Assembly: GCA_964019135.1 (NCBI GenBank)
Contig: OZ025263.1
Span: 26,721,639 to 26,785,638, forward strand
From: Arenicola marina
Taxonomy: Eukaryota > Annelida > Polychaeta > Arenicolidae
Direction: 5' to 3'
Length of the DNA: 64,000 nucleotides
In this document: piece by piece, positions 59,667 through 64,000 of the stretch
How positions within the stretch are numbered: position 1 is the first letter of the stretch
Layout: the number at the start of each line of letters is the position of its first letter
Made by a program: the position numbers and the translations under genes
Notes under the pieces: model-generated
Database searches by the model: none
What the model was told of the DNA's origin: nothing
Seen by the model: the letters and a program-made list of their open reading frames with translations, nothing else

Positions 59667-62600
59667 ATGAACAATAGTGAGTTAAAAGCCCTCGTAGAGG
59701 TTGGAAAAGAGTTGGGCTATGCCGGAAAAGAATTACAAGAGTTTGTAGACAAAGAAAAGAAGGAAAGATTAGAGAATCTTAGGTGGGAGGATGAATAGAA
59801 CGAACGACGTATGAGAAGAGAATTTGAATTGACTAAACTAGAGAAAGAGACAGAGTTGGCCAAGGCGAATCAAGATGTTAAAATGGTAGAGAGTAAGGAT
59901 GCCAGTAAGAAAGTGCGACAGGGGTCGTTGCCAAAATTACCTCCCTTTCATGATGGTAAAGATGATATGGATGCGTACTTAAATAGGTTTGAGAGGTTTG
60001 CTAAGAATATGGGTTGGCCGGAGACTGAATGGGCCACGGATTTAAGTGCCTTATTAACTGGAAAAGCGCTGGAAGCGTACTTTAGAATGTCTCCTGAAGA
60101 TTCTAACGACTATAAATTGGTAAAACAAGCCCTTCTGCACAGGTATAATCTTACTGTAGACGGTTACAGGGCGAAGTTTTTCGAGACTCGTGTTGAAGAT
60201 GATGTAACACCAGGTGAACAGATTGCTCGAATGAGTAATTATTTGACTCGTTGGGTCGAACTGTCAGAGACTCAGAAAACTTATGAGGATTTGAGTAAAC
60301 TTTTGGTTGTTGAACAATTCATTCGTTGTTGTCATAAAGGATTGCAGGATTACATCCGGGAAAGGGAACCAGGCTCAATCGCTGAAGTGACTGAGTTGTG
60401 TGATAGGTACATTCAAGTACACCAGTGTACGCTAGATGGTAAGAGAAATGCCAAGACTTATGTATCTAGATTTAAGAGCGAGCATGATACTCTTTCTAAA
60501 CGGTGTTACCGATGTAAAGGTAATGGCCATACTGCCGATCGATGTAAAACCAATTTGAATAAGGTAGAATACTCACAGGTACGAAAGGAGCCTCATTTTC
60601 GTAAAGAAGAAAGGCGTTGTTTTATGTGTGACAAAGTTGGCCATATAGCGAGAGATTGTCGGAACGCTCGACAGAAGGTACCGACAAAAGCCATGGGAAT
60701 GTCAGAAGTAACTAGCAATGAAGAGGTTACGAGTGGTGTCAAAACAGAGTCCGCTGGATGTTGTATGACTAGAATTGATGAAAACCGCTTTGCTGAGTGT
60801 ATACTCGAAGGAGAATTGAAATTAGCAAATGGAGACTCCATTCCTGTTGTCAGTGGAGGGTGTTCCGAGACTAGTACTCAAATTCCAGGTATGCCCGTTT
60901 GTAAAGGTCTCATTGGCAGCACGGTTGTGGAGACGCTGCGTGATACAGGATGTAGTGGCGTGGTAGTACGTTCAAGTCTAGTGAAACCTGAACACTACAC
61001 GGGTGAAAGCCACGTGTGTTTGTTGATTGATGGTACTGCAAAAAGATATCCTGTAGCAAAATTGCAAATTGACACTCCGTATTTCACAGGTAACGTAGAT
61101 GCGTTGTGTATGCAAAGTCCCCTTTATGATCTGATCATTGGGAATATTTCAGGGGCCAGAAATCCTAACGATCCTCTGCCTGACTGGAATCAACTGACTG
61201 ATAGTAAGGTCTGTAATGCTGTTGAAACCAGGTCTCAGCGGAAGCAACGCAGTGACGAGACTGTTCCTTTGCCAACGTCAAGAACTGTAGGTGACGACGT
61301 GACTTTTGAATCGCTTGTAAGTAAACAACAGAATGATAACTCTCTGGAAAAGTTATGGCTTTTAGCTCATTCTGTGAGTTCCCCGAAGGAAAACAAAACG
61401 ACTACTGTTTGTTTCAGGGTTCATGGAGGTTTGTTGTACAGATTGGTGGAGTCTATTATTCCAGGTCGTGAATCTGTAAAGCAATTAGTGGTGCCTCGGT
61501 CCATGCGTCAGCAAGTGCTCACTTTGGCTCACGAGTCACTCATTGGAGGTCATCTGGGAATCAAGAAGACGTGTGATAAGATCCTAACTCAATTTTATTG
61601 GCCTAGTTTACAGAGTGATGTATCAAGATTTTGTCAGTCGTGTGACATCTGCCAACGTACCATCCCCAAGGGCAGAGCTGGTAAAACTCCGTTGACTCAA
61701 TTGCCTTTAATTGACAGGCCTTTCAAGCGTGTGGCAGTTGATTTGATTGGTCCAATTCAGCCATCCACAGATCGTGGTCACCGGTTTGTGTTGACTGTCG
61801 TTGACTATGCGACCCGGTATCCAGAGGCCGTTCCTTTGAAGAGGATTGACACCGAATCCGTTGCCGAAGCACTGTTGAGTATTTACAGTAGAGTAGGATT
61901 TCCTGATGAGATTCTTAGTGACATGGGTTCCCAGTTTACTTCTGATATTATGAAGGAAATTTGCCGTTTGGTCTCAATTAAACAATTAACAACTACCCCA
62001 TACCATCCAATTTGCAATGGTCTTGTAGAGCGCTTTAATGGTGTACTTAAGCAGATTCTGAAACGGTTATGTCATGAAAAGCCCCGTGAATGGGATAGAT
62101 ATCTGCCTGCGGTCTTGTTTGCTTTTCGTGAAGCGACCCAAGAAAGCTTGGGTTTCTCTCCCTTTGAAATGTTGTATGGTCGCACAGTTCGAGGGCCGTT
62201 GCAGGTATTGAAAGAGGTATGGACGAAGGACATTGATTCTGACGAAGTTAAAACTACTTACGAGTACGTTCTTGACTTAAGAAATCGACTGGAAGAAACT
62301 TGTAAGTTGGCACATCAAGAGTTGACAAAAGCACAGAAAAGACAAAAGAGATATTATGATAGAGGTACCAAGGAAAAGCTTATAAAGATGGGAGATAAAG
62401 TGCTCATATTGTTGCCAACGTCTAATAACAAGTTGTTAATGCAGTGGAAAGGTCCTTTTGAAGTGATGCGATGTGTAGCTCCCAATGATTATGCAATTAA
62501 TGTGAATGGAAAACTCAAAGTGTACCATGCGAACTTGTTGAAAGTGTATAATATTCGCACTGACGTAGATTGTGAGTTTGCAGCTACAGCCATAATTGAA

Positions 62601-64000
62601 TGTGATGAAGAGGATGGTGACGAAGATTTGTTGCATTTACCTGGAGGGTCCGGCAAGGAAACCCTAAAGGATGTGATGATAAACCCAGACCTTACAGACG
62701 AACAGAAAAGGCAGGTAGGCCTTCTGCTAGAAGAGTATAGGCACATCTTCTCAGAGTCGCCTGGTTCTACTCATCTTGTAGAACATAAGTTGTCTTTGAC
62801 ATCGAGTGAGCCTGTGAGATCAAAACCTCAACCTTTACCTTATGCTGTTCGCGCAGATGTCAAACGTGAAGTTGAGAAAATGTTAGAGCTTGGTGTAATT
62901 GAGAAAAGCAATTCACCGTATTCGTCTAACGTAGTAATGGTGAGAAAAGCAGATGGAACTTACAGAGTCTGCATAGACTTTCGTAAACTTAATCAAATCA
63001 CTGTATTTGATTCGGAACCTATGCCCTTGGTAGATGACATATTTGCCAAAGTTCGCGGTGATACATACTTTTCGAAGATTGATTTTTCAAAAGGGTACTG
63101 GCAAATACCCATGGAGGAAACTTCTAAGCCGATGACGTCATTTGTCACAGCCGAAGGTTCGTTTCAGTTTGTCAAGATGCCATTTGGGATGGTAAATGCT
63201 AGCGCGACATTTAATCGTATGGTAAGGAAACTGCTGGAAGGCATGTCTCAAGCGGAAGGGTATGTTGACGATGTGCTCGCCCACACGCGATCTTGGGATG
63301 AACAAATGAATGTGTTGCGTGAGCTTTTGGATCGGGTGAGTCGCGCCAACCTGACTATTCGCCCAAGTAAATGTTTTATCGGATACACGGATTTAAAATT
63401 CGTCGGTCACCAAGTGTCGGGAAATGAGATTAAGCCTCATCCTGACAAAGTGTCAGAGATGCTAGAAGCCCCTCGTCCCGTGACTAAAAGGCAAGTAAGA
63501 TCCTTTTTGGGAATGATTGGATATTTTCGGAAATTCATGCCAAATTTCGCTGCTATCGCTGTTCCGTTAACCGACTTGACTCGAAAAGGTGAACCGAATC
63601 GAGTAAAGTGGGGAGACGCACAAGAAAAGTCTTTCTTCAATTTAAAGGCTCTGTTATCCAAGCAACCAGTGTTGAGAGTTCCAAATTTTTCGAAAGCATT
63701 CTACTTGCAGACAGATGCTTCTGATGTGGGTATCGGTGCTGCTCTGATGCAGGAACATTCCGATGGGAAATATCCCGTTGCATATATCAGCAAAAAATTA
63801 ACTTCCCGAGAAAGAGCATATTCTGTTGTTGAGCGTGAATGTCTGGCATTGATTTGGGCTATAAAGCGCTTACAAACTTATCTTTATGGAAGAGAGTTCA
63901 TGCTTGAAACTGATCACCAACCCTTGATTTATATTCACAAATGTAAAGTCACGAATAGTCGCATCATGAGGTGGGCTATGTTCTTACAAAACTATCGATT
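59667..64000 (+). mobile_element. Ty3/gypsy LTR retroelement, Gmr1-like, cut by the window edge
   Basis: Coding parts in order: gag (about 59.67-60.47 kb) with a SCAN-like capsid segment; two CCHC knuckles (about 60.5-60.66 kb); aspartic protease with a DTG motif (about 60.9-61.15 kb); integrase (about 61.5-62.25 kb) with its HHCC zinc region and DDE core; reverse transcriptase (about 62.75-63.5 kb) with the YVDD box; start of RNase H (from about 63.69 kb). Integrase lies before reverse transcriptase, the reverse of ordinary Ty3/gypsy and the mark of the Gmr1-like group known from deuterostomes. The visible part looks nearly whole, with about one break, so it is probably young. The 3' end and LTR are outside the window. 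Treated as a fossil. Confidence 0.88.

Overview
Metazoan genomic DNA, most likely from an invertebrate deuterostome; amphioxus (Branchiostoma) is my best guess but is not proven. The reasons are spliced animal genes, TTAGGG-type telomere-like repeats, a Gmr1-like Ty3/gypsy element with integrase ahead of reverse transcriptase (an order described in deuterostomes), and minisatellites fused to splice junctions, which I recall being reported for amphioxus genes. There is nothing bacterial here: no operons and no CRISPR.

Layout. 0.3-1.05 kb (minus): two coding exons of what looks like mitochondrial ribosomal protein L45, running off the left edge. 1-13.6 kb: repeat-rich intergenic DNA with several terminal-inverted-repeat elements, a near-perfect 624-bp inverted repeat and a dead LINE tail. 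13.7-28.5 kb (plus): a complete BZW/5MP (eIF5-mimic) gene of 12 coding exons and 420 codons. Its introns carry 18 box C/D snoRNA-like units of two families: an 11-unit tandem array at 15.1-18.1 kb, and seven dispersed copies of a SNORD57-like guide matching 18S rRNA around A99. Three of its 3' splice sites and one 5' splice site are themselves tandemly duplicated. 28.5-33.5 kb: the BZW 3' UTR, SINE and LINE relics and a 24-bp minisatellite. 33.5-46.9 kb: a 13.4-kb, 30-bp minisatellite of about 447 units that is open in most frames but shows no sign of being a gene; it contains a higher-order duplication of 3.39 and 3.69 kb. 47.9-48.5 kb: a 45-bp minisatellite.

48,580-58,124: a complete Mutator-like (MULE) DNA transposon of 9,545 bp, with about 87-bp terminal inverted repeats and an exact 9-bp target-site duplication (GCAGCTCAC). 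It carries one 17-exon gene (phases all agree, 1,150 aa) encoding a zinc-binding N-terminus, a DDE transposase core, a SWIM finger and a C-terminal Ulp1/C48 SUMO-type protease with its full catalytic set. This is the strongest candidate for an under-described system. 59.7-64 kb: a Gmr1-like LTR element truncated by the window edge.

How it works together: BZW is both a translation-factor gene and a snoRNA host gene, so one transcript would feed translation-start control and rRNA methylation. The rest is mobile or tandem DNA. All exon boundaries were read by eye from GT-AG sites and conserved protein alignment; no transcript data were available.
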